From contig JAOAFP010000091.1 of the NCBI GenBank assembly GCA_026416215.1, forward strand, positions 1 through 5,907: a DNA stretch of 5,907 nucleotides. The letters are read 5' to 3'. A program made the translations under genes and the position numbers. This stretch comes from Negativicutes bacterium (GTDB taxonomy: Bacteria; Bacillota; Negativicutes; SKW292). The notes under the pieces are model-generated. The model worked only from the letters and a program-made list of their open reading frames with translations, had not been told where the DNA came from and did not search any database. How positions within the stretch are numbered: position 1 is the first letter of the stretch; each line of letters opens with the position of its first letter. Positions 1 to 5,579 of the stretch are shown here, in pieces.

Positions 1-17
1 ATGTGTATAAGAGACAG
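1..17 (+). other. Tn5/Nextera mosaic-end adapter remnant (artefact)
   Basis: The first 17 bases, ATGTGTATAAGAGACAG, equal the last 17 bases of the 19-bp Tn5 mosaic end used in Nextera tagmentation libraries. The match is exact and sits at the very edge of the window, where an untrimmed read end would be. It is best read as library adapter left in the assembly and not as a native Tn5/IS50 end, because no transposase or IS50 sequence accompanies it. Genomic sequence should be taken to begin at base 18. Confidence 0.95.
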
Positions 18-161
18 CCCTACGACCTGGCCGGCTACCCCCGGGGAGCAACGGCGATTTGCACCTACGAATACACCCCCCTCACCACTGCCAGCCTCTG
101 GCGGTCGCTGGACGAGGGCTTCGTCTGGACGGGGCAGCTGCCGGTAACGGTAAAGCGCTGA
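18..161 (+). CDS. C-terminal end of a probable GH3 beta-N-acetylhexosaminidase (partial)
   Basis: An open frame runs from the edge of the genomic sequence to TGA at 159-161 and gives the last 47 residues of a protein. It reads PYDLAGYP, then ICTYEYTP, and ends TGQLPVTVKR. This order (Asn-Pro-Tyr-Asp-like element, a Tyr-rich strand, then a TG-x-LPV tail) resembles the C-terminal domain of glycoside hydrolase family 3 enzymes of the NagZ/YbbD type, which remove N-acetylglucosamine from peptidoglycan fragments. The catalytic N-terminal barrel is outside the window, so activity cannot be judged. It stops 13 bases before cpsB, so the two genes are probably co-transcribed. The family call rests on a short tail only; a different beta-glycosidase is possible. 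Confidence 0.6.
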   Translation, partial: PYDLAGYPRGATAICTYEYTPLTTASLWRSLDEGFVWTGQLPVTVKR

Positions 162-174
162 AAAGCAAAAAGCT

Positions 175-972
175 ATGACTGACAAACTGGACTGCAAAAT
201 AGTTGACTGCCACTGCCACATCCTGCCCGGTATCGACGACGGCCCGCCCGATCGCGAAACCTCGCTGCAAATGCTGCGGCAGGCAGAACAAACGGGCACA
301 AGCATCATTATCGCCACCCCCCATTACATGAAGGGGGTGTGGGAGCCGGCCTGGCCGGATATCTGTCGGCGGGTGGAAGAGCTGCAGGAGGTGGCTTCGC
401 AACAGGGCCTCGCCGTGCAGATCCTCCCCGGCTGCGAAGTCTATGCCGATATGGCCTTTCTCGACCATCTCGGCCACAGCCCGCCGCCGGCCTACTGTTT
501 GGCCGGCAGCAGCTACATGCTGGTCGAATTTCCCGTGACCGGCCTGCCGCGCTACAGCGAGGACTTTCTGTTCCGCCTCCAGACCCGGGGGATAAGGCCG
601 GTGATCGCCCACGTTGAACGCTACCCCGAGTTGTACCGCGACCCGAGTCTCATCGCGCAGTGGTGCCAGCGGGGTATGTTTTTCCAGCTGAACGTCAACA
701 GCCTGACTGGCCTGTTCGGCCCCGACACCGTCAAAGTGGCTGCCCGACTGTTCGAGGGTGGACACTGCCACATCCTCGCCTCCGATGCCCACAGCTCCCG
801 TGGCCGCAACCCCGACCTCGGCGGTCTGCTCAAACGGCTGCCCGAACGCTGGCGGCCGGCGCTGACAGTGCTGCTGGCCAACGGATCTGCCCTGCTGAAC
901 GACCAGCCGCTCCAGTCCGCGCCGGCGGTTATGCCGGCGAAACGCCGCTGGTTTGGCTGGTTGGGACGGTGA
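175..972 (+). CDS. cpsB: CpsB/CapC-type PHP-family protein-tyrosine phosphatase
   Basis: This 265-residue protein belongs to the PHP metal-dependent phosphatases (CpsB, CapC, YwqE) that dephosphorylate the tyrosine tail of BY-kinases and so tune capsule or exopolysaccharide output. Visible metal-site motifs are DCHCH at residues 11-15 followed by DD at 21-22, ATPH with His50, CEVY with Glu88, AHVER with His146, and SDAH with Asp204 and His206. The length is close to the usual 240-265, and no signal peptide or membrane segment is seen, so it should act in the cytoplasm. ATG 175 is the only start after the in-frame stop at 151-153 that keeps the first metal motif. No good Shine-Dalgarno sequence precedes it, so translation may be coupled to the GH3 gene ending at 161. 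Its expected substrate, the BY-kinase, is encoded at 2024-2797, but the operon promoter at 1080 lies between them, so the two may be transcribed separately. Confidence 0.95.
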   Translation: MTDKLDCKIVDCHCHILPGIDDGPPDRETSLQMLRQAEQTGTSIIIATPHYMKGVWEPAWPDICRRVEELQEVASQQGLAVQILPGCEVYADMAFLDHLGHSPPPAYCLAGSSYMLVEFPVTGLPRYSEDFLFRLQTRGIRPVIAHVERYPELYRDPSLIAQWCQRGMFFQLNVNSLTGLFGPDTVKVAARLFEGGHCHILASDAHSSRGRNPDLGGLLKRLPERWRPALTVLLANGSALLNDQPLQSAPAVMPAKRRWFGWLGR

Positions 973-1079
973 GGTGTCTCCTGCAAATGTCAAGGAACAA
1001 AACCTAGCCAGCCTGAGTGCCGGTCTATGCCGGCGGTACAGCTGACCGGGGCATGGTTGATCGTGCCGGCGGGGGAAAC

Positions 1080-1108
1080 TTGCCTGATCCGCTAATTTCG
1101 GTTATAAT
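1080..1108 (+). promoter_or_regulatory. Sigma-A type promoter for the export operon
   Basis: TTGCCT at 1080-1085 (4 of 6 matches to the -35 consensus) is followed by exactly 17 bp and a perfect TATAAT at 1103-1108. Transcription would start near 1114-1116, leaving a leader of about 150 nt before the SLBB gene at 1266. It is the best housekeeping-type promoter seen in the window and stands directly upstream of the export, kinase and co-polymerase genes, so it very likely drives them. Confidence 0.8.
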
Positions 1109-1110
1109 CC

Positions 1111-1210
1111 CCGGGGAGTTTGTCGGTTGCCGGCCTGACGGGAAATACAGTTGCCGGCCGGAGGCTGCCGGCCGGGTTTGATGTACCGTCATTGCCGGGG
1201 AGCTTGTCGG
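1111..1210 (+). repeat. Pair of 16-bp direct repeats (CCGGGGAGYTTGTCGG) in the operon leader
   Basis: CCGGGGAGTTTGTCGG at 1111-1126 and CCGGGGAGCTTGTCGG at 1195-1210 differ at one base. The first copy begins two bases after the -10 box and covers the predicted transcription start. The second lies 84 bp downstream, close to eight turns of B-DNA, so both would face the same side of the helix. This layout would suit a repressor that binds two operators and loops the DNA, or a repeated RNA element in the leader. No regulator is known from the sequence, and the function is inference. Confidence 0.5.
1154..1175 (+). promoter_or_regulatory. GC-only 8-bp hairpin in the operon leader
   Basis: CCGGCCGG (1154-1161), a six-base loop AGGCTG (1162-1167) and CCGGCCGG (1168-1175) form a perfect eight-pair, all-GC stem about 40 nt into the predicted transcript. 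Only three T residues follow (1177-1179), so it is not a normal intrinsic terminator. It could act as a pause site, an RNA-protein binding site, a 5' stabiliser, or half of an attenuation switch. Further GCCGGC palindromes at 1129-1134 and 1153-1158 offer competing pairings. The structure is seen in the sequence; a regulatory role is inferred. Confidence 0.5.
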
Positions 1211-1265
1211 ACCGGAATAGCGTATTTTTGAGGTATGTTTTAGGTCTGCCAAAGGGGGAGTAAAT

Positions 1266-1997
1266 ATGCCGTTGATGAAAAAAAGCTTTACGGCGGCGGT
1301 GCTTGCCGTCGTGCTGTTGCAGGCGGCCCTGCCGGTGTATGGTCTTCAGCTGAGCCGGGAGGATTATGTGGTCGCACCGGGCGACGTGCTGGCGATATCG
1401 GTGGCCGGGTTGAATTCGGCCGGCGGTTACAGCAATGTTATGACCGCCAACTATGGGGACATAAGCGATAAGACTCTGGCCATGGGCTCAGGCAGCAACG
1501 GAATTATGGTCAGACCGGACGGGAAAATCGAGTTTCCCCTTATCGGCGAAGTGACGGTGAGCGGCCTTACGGTAGTCCAGGCAAACGCGCTGATAACCGA
1601 AAAATTGAAGGTTTACATCCGTCAGCCCCGGGTTACTGTAAATGTGGTGCAGTACCACACCACCCGCGTCTACGTGCTGGGGCAGGTTGTGAAGCCGGGT
1701 TTGTATGAACTGAGCGGAACCCATACCCTCCTCGACGCCATCGGCGTTGCCGGCGGTTACACCCCCAACGCGGCCAAGCGGGAGGTCTTCGTGCTCAACC
1801 GCAATCGGCTGAACGAACAGCCCAAGAAATATAACCTGCTGGCGCTGCTGGAGAAAGGCGACATGTCGCAAAATTGCGAGCTTCAGGACAACGACGTGGT
1901 GTACCTCAGCGACAACGGGCGCTTGAGCCTGGCCAGCGATATTCTGCCGTTCCTGAATGCCATATACATTATCGATCAGTTTGCCAGGGGCGACTAG
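1266..1997 (+). CDS. Wza-like polysaccharide export protein with SLBB domain
   Basis: This 243-residue secreted protein should form part of the envelope channel through which the finished polymer leaves the cell. Residues 1-26 are a signal peptide (positive MKK region, hydrophobic stretch, probable cleavage after VYG). A Poly_export domain spans roughly 33-127, starting YVVAPGDVL and including the VRPDGKIEFPLIGEV strand. An SLBB domain (about 133-183) includes VLGQVVKPGLYEL and AGGYTPNAAKRE. The C-terminal stretch at about 224-239, ILPFLNAIYIIDQF, is a hydrophobic or amphipathic segment that could insert in a membrane as the Wza C-terminal helix does. Unlike E. coli Wza there is no lipobox cysteine, so it is not predicted to be a lipoprotein, and it is shorter. 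ATG 1266 is chosen because the Shine-Dalgarno AGGGGGAG (1253-1260) lies 5 nt upstream; the Met codon at 1275 would be too far. It is the first gene after the promoter at 1080-1108. Confidence 0.92.
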   Translation: MPLMKKSFTAAVLAVVLLQAALPVYGLQLSREDYVVAPGDVLAISVAGLNSAGGYSNVMTANYGDISDKTLAMGSGSNGIMVRPDGKIEFPLIGEVTVSGLTVVQANALITEKLKVYIRQPRVTVNVVQYHTTRVYVLGQVVKPGLYELSGTHTLLDAIGVAGGYTPNAAKREVFVLNRNRLNEQPKKYNLLALLEKGDMSQNCELQDNDVVYLSDNGRLSLASDILPFLNAIYIIDQFARGD

Positions 1998-2023
1998 TTA
2001 AATCTGGAGGGAGACCGGCGGTA

Positions 2024-2797
2024 ATGATCAAATTGTTCAACCGGGCACTGAAAAAAAAGGACAGGCATAGCAAACAGCCGTTAATAGTTGCATCCGCTCC
2101 GAAATCAATTCCGTCTGAAGCTTACAGGGTGCTAAGGACCAACCTCCACTACGCCGAGGCGGATCGGGAGCTGAAAACCATATTGTTTACCAGTGCAGGT
2201 CCCGGGGAGGGCAAGAGCACAGTGTCGGCCAATGTCGCTCTGGCATTTGCCCAGGATGGCAAGCGCGTACTGTTGGTTGACTGTGATCTGCGGAAACCGA
2301 CGGTGGCGACATCGTTTGGGATTAGCAAAAGTCCGGGGCTTACCAACATACTGGTGGAGAATATCAATTGGCGGGATTGCGTGGCACGCACGGAGTTCAG
2401 TGCCAACCTGGAGGCTATTCCCTGCGGGCCCATACCCCCAAATCCGTCAGAAATACTGGGTTCGGGCAAGATGCTGAGATTTATCGAGGAAGTAAAAGGC
2501 GAGTTTGACCTTGTGGTTTTTGATGCCCCGCCGGTTATAGCGGTGACCGATGCCTGCGTTCTGGCGGGCAAGGTGGACGGGGTGGTTTTGGTTTTACGGG
2601 CAGAGGTGGTACGGCCGGAAATGGCCCAAAAGGCAAAAGCGCTTCTGGACACGGCCAAGGCCAGTATTCTGGGGGCGGTGATCAACGATATAAACGTGCA
2701 TGAGAAACATCACTACTACTACTACTACTACTACTACTACGGACAATCCCGGCAGGAAAAACCCAAAAAGGGCTGGAAAGGCCTGGTTGGCCTTTAG
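2024..2797 (+). CDS. cpsD: CpsD-type BY-kinase (tyrosine autokinase) with nine-tyrosine tail
   Basis: This 257-residue cytoplasmic bacterial tyrosine kinase regulates polysaccharide assembly through autophosphorylation of a C-terminal tyrosine cluster. In order it shows the ExxRxxR oligomerisation motif (Glu32, Arg35, Arg38), Walker A (SAGPGEGKST, 57-66, Lys64), Walker A' (LLVDCDLRKP, 83-92, Asp86 and Asp88) and Walker B (VVFDAPP, 164-170, Asp167). Two histidines then precede nine consecutive tyrosines (231-239) and a short basic tail. It has no membrane segments, so it needs a separate membrane activator, which is the next gene. ATG 2024 is preferred over the longer open frame from 1874, because the extra 50 residues overlap the SLBB gene and look non-coding, while GGAGGGAG (2006-2013) precedes 2024. 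It starts 26 bases after the SLBB gene stops. The order kinase then co-polymerase is the reverse of the usual cpsC-cpsD order. Confidence 0.95.
   Translation: MIKLFNRALKKKDRHSKQPLIVASAPKSIPSEAYRVLRTNLHYAEADRELKTILFTSAGPGEGKSTVSANVALAFAQDGKRVLLVDCDLRKPTVATSFGISKSPGLTNILVENINWRDCVARTEFSANLEAIPCGPIPPNPSEILGSGKMLRFIEEVKGEFDLVVFDAPPVIAVTDACVLAGKVDGVVLVLRAEVVRPEMAQKAKALLDTAKASILGAVINDINVHEKHHYYYYYYYYYGQSRQEKPKKGWKGLVGL
2714..2740 (+). repeat. (TAC)9 trinucleotide microsatellite encoding the kinase tyrosine tail
   Basis: Nine uninterrupted TAC codons encode Tyr231-Tyr239 of the BY-kinase, with no TAT synonym among them. Slippage in such a tract changes the count by whole codons, so it would alter the number of phosphorylatable tyrosines without breaking the frame. 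Tyrosine runs are known in the BY-kinase family; that this tract varies within a population is inferred. Confidence 0.95.
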
Positions 2798-2819
2798 GAC
2801 AGGGGAGAGGTAGAGAAAC

Positions 2820-4235
2820 GTGGCTGAACAGAAGATCGATCTGGCTGATATATTGCGTACGCTCAACCGGCGCAGGTGGTTGGTCGCAGGGTTTTTGGCA
2901 GGATGCATCTTGCTGTCGCTGCTGATGACAAGTCTGACGGCACCGGTCTATGAAGCTGATTCCACTCTGCGGGTCAAAAAGGGCAAGGGGCTGGGGGAAA
3001 GCCTCCTGACCGAAATGACCGGCGGGGTCAACAGTAAGGAAATGATGGCAACTTACGCTGAAATGCTGAAAAGCCGCACAGTGGTCAACCGGGCAATTGA
3101 TCTTTGGTGGCAGCAGCGGGTTGAGCAAAGGACAACACCGGCGGAGGATGGGCAAAAACCCAGCTATGAGTCGTTCGTGCGGAGGATAACCACCCAGCCG
3201 GTGCGCGACACCCAAATTCTCAAGGTCAGCGTAAGGGGAACAAGTCCGGAGGAGGCCCAGATGTTGACCGACCTGCTGGTAGACAACTTCATCTACCGGA
3301 TTGCCGAGCTGTCCAACGAACAACAGGCCACGGTAAGGGAGTTTATCGGCAGGCGGGTTCAGGAGGTAAAGGCCGATCTCGACCGGGCGGAAGTATTGCT
3401 GGAAAACTACAAGAGGGAGAACAATATAGTGGCGCCTGACGCCCAGGCACAAACCGTCCTCGATACGCTGAAGAATTTGTACGATCTGAAGGCTGGCAAT
3501 GTGGTTGACATTGCTGCCGCCCAGGGAGCGCTGGCGGCGGCCAACCGTCAGATTGAGGCGGAAAAAATCGGCTTTATTGCCGACAACGCTCTTATCGCCC
3601 AGTACAAGGCAAAGCTTGCCGACCTCGAGGTGCAGAAAATTGCCCTTCTGCAGCAATATACCGAAAATTACCCGCCGGTTCAGGAACTCAACGAGACGAT
3701 AAAACAGGTTAAAGGATTGCTGGAGGCCGAGGCGGCCAGGGTGGCGGCGCAGGATGCCCCGTCAGCCAACCCGGTCCACGTTGCCGTCGTTCAGGCTAAA
3801 ATAATGGCTGAAGCCCAGCTGCAAAGTGCGCTCCAGCAGCAGGCGGCCTTACAGAGAATAGGCGACGAACGGGAGAAAAGTCTCAGAGAGCTGCCGGAAA
3901 AGGAGTACGGCTACGCCAAATTGGAGCGCGACCGTAGCATTACCGAGGGGATCTATGTGATGCTGGCCCAGCGCTACGAAGAGGCCCGGATTAACGAAGC
4001 CATGCAGCCCACCGATGTGCAGGTGGTGGACAGGGCATCATTGCCGGAAAGACCGGTCGGTCCCAGGTGGTCGCTCAATTTGGCTGTCGGTCTGTTGATG
4101 GGATTGTTTTTTGGTGCCGGCGTGTCGCTGGTTATCGAATATATGAACCGCACAATCCGCACACCGGAGGACGTTGAGTATTATCTTGGGCTATCGGTTT
4201 TGGGCAATATCCCCAATCACGATACGGAACGATAA
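2820..4235 (+). CDS. Wzz/GNVR polysaccharide co-polymerase (chain-length determinant, kinase activator)
   Basis: This 471-residue inner-membrane protein should control polymer length and activate the upstream BY-kinase. Its layout is a short cytoplasmic N-terminus, membrane segment 1 (about 20-38), a Wzz domain, a long extracytoplasmic helical and coiled-coil region (about 160-360, rich in Ala, Gln, Glu and Leu), the GNVR-type region (about 362-412, KLERDRSITEGIYVMLAQRY), a proline-rich PERPVGP motif, membrane segment 2 (about 417-440), and a cytoplasmic tail ending GNIPNHDTER. It is much longer than the roughly 220-residue CpsC/CapA adaptors and resembles the N-terminal half of Wzc-type proteins with the kinase removed. 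The start is GTG 2820, with AGGGGAGAGG (2801-2810) nine bases upstream and 22 bases between it and the kinase stop. A broken relative of its C-terminal half follows at 4309. Confidence 0.93.
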   Translation: MAEQKIDLADILRTLNRRRWLVAGFLAGCILLSLLMTSLTAPVYEADSTLRVKKGKGLGESLLTEMTGGVNSKEMMATYAEMLKSRTVVNRAIDLWWQQRVEQRTTPAEDGQKPSYESFVRRITTQPVRDTQILKVSVRGTSPEEAQMLTDLLVDNFIYRIAELSNEQQATVREFIGRRVQEVKADLDRAEVLLENYKRENNIVAPDAQAQTVLDTLKNLYDLKAGNVVDIAAAQGALAAANRQIEAEKIGFIADNALIAQYKAKLADLEVQKIALLQQYTENYPPVQELNETIKQVKGLLEAEAARVAAQDAPSANPVHVAVVQAKIMAEAQLQSALQQQAALQRIGDEREKSLRELPEKEYGYAKLERDRSITEGIYVMLAQRYEEARINEAMQPTDVQVVDRASLPERPVGPRWSLNLAVGLLMGLFFGAGVSLVIEYMNRTIRTPEDVEYYLGLSVLGNIPNHDTER

Positions 4236-4308
4236 ATTCGGTGGGAAACAAAAGCTTTCACGTTTTTGCAGGTGTGAGCATTTTTTAAAAGGCTGTTTGA
4301 CTTGAGCT

Positions 4309-5042
4309 GAGGTGGATATTGACGACTGGCAGGCCGCCTCCGGTGAGGTGAACCAGTGGATGGTCGGTGAGAAAATCGAAATCGGCCTTATCGCCGGACA
4401 AGTCACTATAAATCCCTGCTGCAGGGTCAAACTGGCCGATCTCAAAACCCAGAAGATCGCGCTGCTGCAGAAGTATACTGAAAACTATCCGGCAGTGAGG
4501 GAAATCAACCAGTCTATTGCTGAGGTTGAACAGTTGATGACGGTTGAGGCCGCCCAGATTGCCGCCCAGAATTCCCCGTGCAGCAACGGCGTCCACATCG
4601 GTCTGGTGCAGGCCAAGCTGCCGGCTGAGGCCGAATTGTCGGTGGCTGAAAAGCAAAAGCAGACGTTGCAGGCGATATCAGCTGAACTGCAGCAGTTCAA
4701 ACAGATGCCACAGAAAGAGGCCTAATACATCAGACTGGAACGGGAGGGCAATAGCTGAACAAATTTACACCATGCTGGCCCGGCGTTACGAAGAAGCGCG
4801 GATCCAAGAGGCCATCAACCGATGTCCAGCTGGTAGACAGGGCTGAGCTGCCCGATGCTCCGGTTACACCGCGCAAAGGGCTAAATTTGGCGGCGTTTGT
4901 GCTGGGACTGGTTGTGGCTGTAATTGTGGCCGTAGTCTACGACCAGATCAACCGCACGTTCTGGACAGCGGACGGTCTGGATTTTTACCTGCGTCTGCCG
5001 GTGCCGGGCAATGTTTCCAATCACGATACGGCGAACCGATGA
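4309..5042 (+). pseudogene. Decayed, 5'-truncated second Wzz/GNVR co-polymerase
   Basis: This is a remnant of a paralogue of the preceding gene, matching it from about residue 228 to the end. Frame 1 (4309-4725) contains KLADLKTQKIALLQKYTENYP. Over a 63-residue stretch from that KLADL to VQAK I count 38 identities with the intact copy. TAA at 4723-4725 replaces a sense codon, after which YIRLERE is still recognisable. Near 4745 the match moves to frame 2 (AEQIYTMLARRYEEARIQEA), and at 4817-4818 to frame 3 (TDVQLVDRAELPDAP). That frame covers the second membrane segment (about 4884-4941) and the tail GNVSNHDTANR, ending with TGA at 5040-5042. The shifts fit deletions of about 2 and 5 bases. 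No N-terminal half or first membrane segment exists upstream: a stop lies at 4303-4305 and the 73 bases after the intact gene show no homology. The GTG at 4312 has no clear ribosome site. It probably makes no working product. Confidence 0.88.
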
Positions 5043-5431
5043 TGGACAGGGCGGCAGATCTGATCCTTTCAGACTGTATGCCGTTGACTACCTGGGCGAG
5101 GTGGTGCTGTGGATCGAGGCTGTAAGGTTGTGTAAAAACGAATAGCACCGAATTCTAAAATCCGGCAAAATACGGTGACTGCAAGCATTGCACAATCTGC
5201 GTCGACGCTGGGAGTCGGTTGATTAGTAACGCCGGAAAGGAATGGGCGTACTGCAGCACCATAAGCAACCACCAGGATAAACAGGATCCCAGAAGTTATA
5301 TGCCATAATTACGGGGTATCCAAACGAATTTACGGCATGGTCTGACATCGTGGGGATTTTTTGCGGTGTAGCTTTGATTGCCATGGTATCTGCCGGCCAA
5401 AGAATGAATGGTTTGCCTTGCGTCATGCTTT
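5043..5431. other. About 390 bases without a convincing gene; possible gene debris
   Basis: No open frame here has a good start, ribosome site and recognisable product. On the + strand, a frame from after TAA 5278-5280 to TAG 5458-5460 reads LYAIITGYPNEF then a hydrophobic stretch (SDIVGIFCGVALIAMVSAG). It has no start codon before the hydrophobic part and runs into the terminator. The same frame reads in from ATG 5242 with a stop after 12 codons, so it may be a decayed small membrane protein. On the - strand, a 67-codon frame (5426 to 5223) has a GGAG seven bases before its ATG, but its product is not recognisable and its ribosome site is one arm of the terminator hairpin. The base composition looks less GC-rich than in the flanking genes. 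I see no inverted repeats or transposase to call a mobile element. Confidence 0.4.
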
Positions 5432-5458
5432 CGCTCCCGGGTTCAGGAGCGTCTTTTT
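5432..5458 (+). terminator. Rho-independent terminator
   Basis: CGCTCC (5432-5437), loop CGGGTTCA (5438-5445) and GGAGCG (5446-5451) form a six-pair stem, followed at once by TCTTTTT (5452-5458). The T-run is on the + strand only, so it stops rightward transcripts. It lies after the co-polymerase remnant and before the dehydratase gene, and so appears to close the export operon. Confidence 0.85.
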
Positions 5459-5579
5459 AGGCAGTATTTATTCTGTGAGTGAACCTATTTTTCGCAAGCA
5501 ACATTCTGGTCCAGTTATCCGATGTTCGCATTCACGTTAAATGAAAAGTTATCGTTGCCATTGTTGGAGAGGGGATTGT

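Noticed and set aside
1..17. A genuine Tn5/IS50 transposon end
   Set aside because: It is located exactly at the sequence edge with no IS50 or transposase sequence; it matches the engineered mosaic end used in libraries.
82..993. 303-codon open frame on the - strand
   Set aside because: It lies opposite cpsB, whose PHP motifs are unambiguous. The translation is low-complexity and matches no family I know, as expected for an antisense shadow in GC-rich DNA.
1154..1180. Leader hairpin as an intrinsic terminator for the cpsB transcript
   Set aside because: The stem is strong, but only three T residues follow and the segment lies downstream of a good promoter for the next operon.
1874..2023. 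Upstream extension of the kinase reading frame
   Set aside because: It overlaps the end of the SLBB gene, has an unrelated Arg/Gln-rich translation, and the ATG at 2024 has its own Shine-Dalgarno sequence and begins a normal-length BY-kinase.
2711..2740. Short tandem array as CRISPR or intergenic repeat
   Set aside because: The repeat is a 3-base unit inside a coding frame and encodes the expected tyrosine tail.
2682..3656. 324-codon open frame on the - strand
   Set aside because: It is antisense to the kinase tail and the co-polymerase. Its serine run is just the reverse complement of the TAC repeat.
4297..4320. Possible promoter (TTGACT) before the broken co-polymerase
   Set aside because: No acceptable -10 box occurs at 16-18 bp spacing.
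5223..5426. Small - strand gene of 67 codons
   Set aside because: Despite a GGAG before its ATG, that site is an arm of the + strand terminator, and the product is unrecognised. Kept only as a note in the remnant region.
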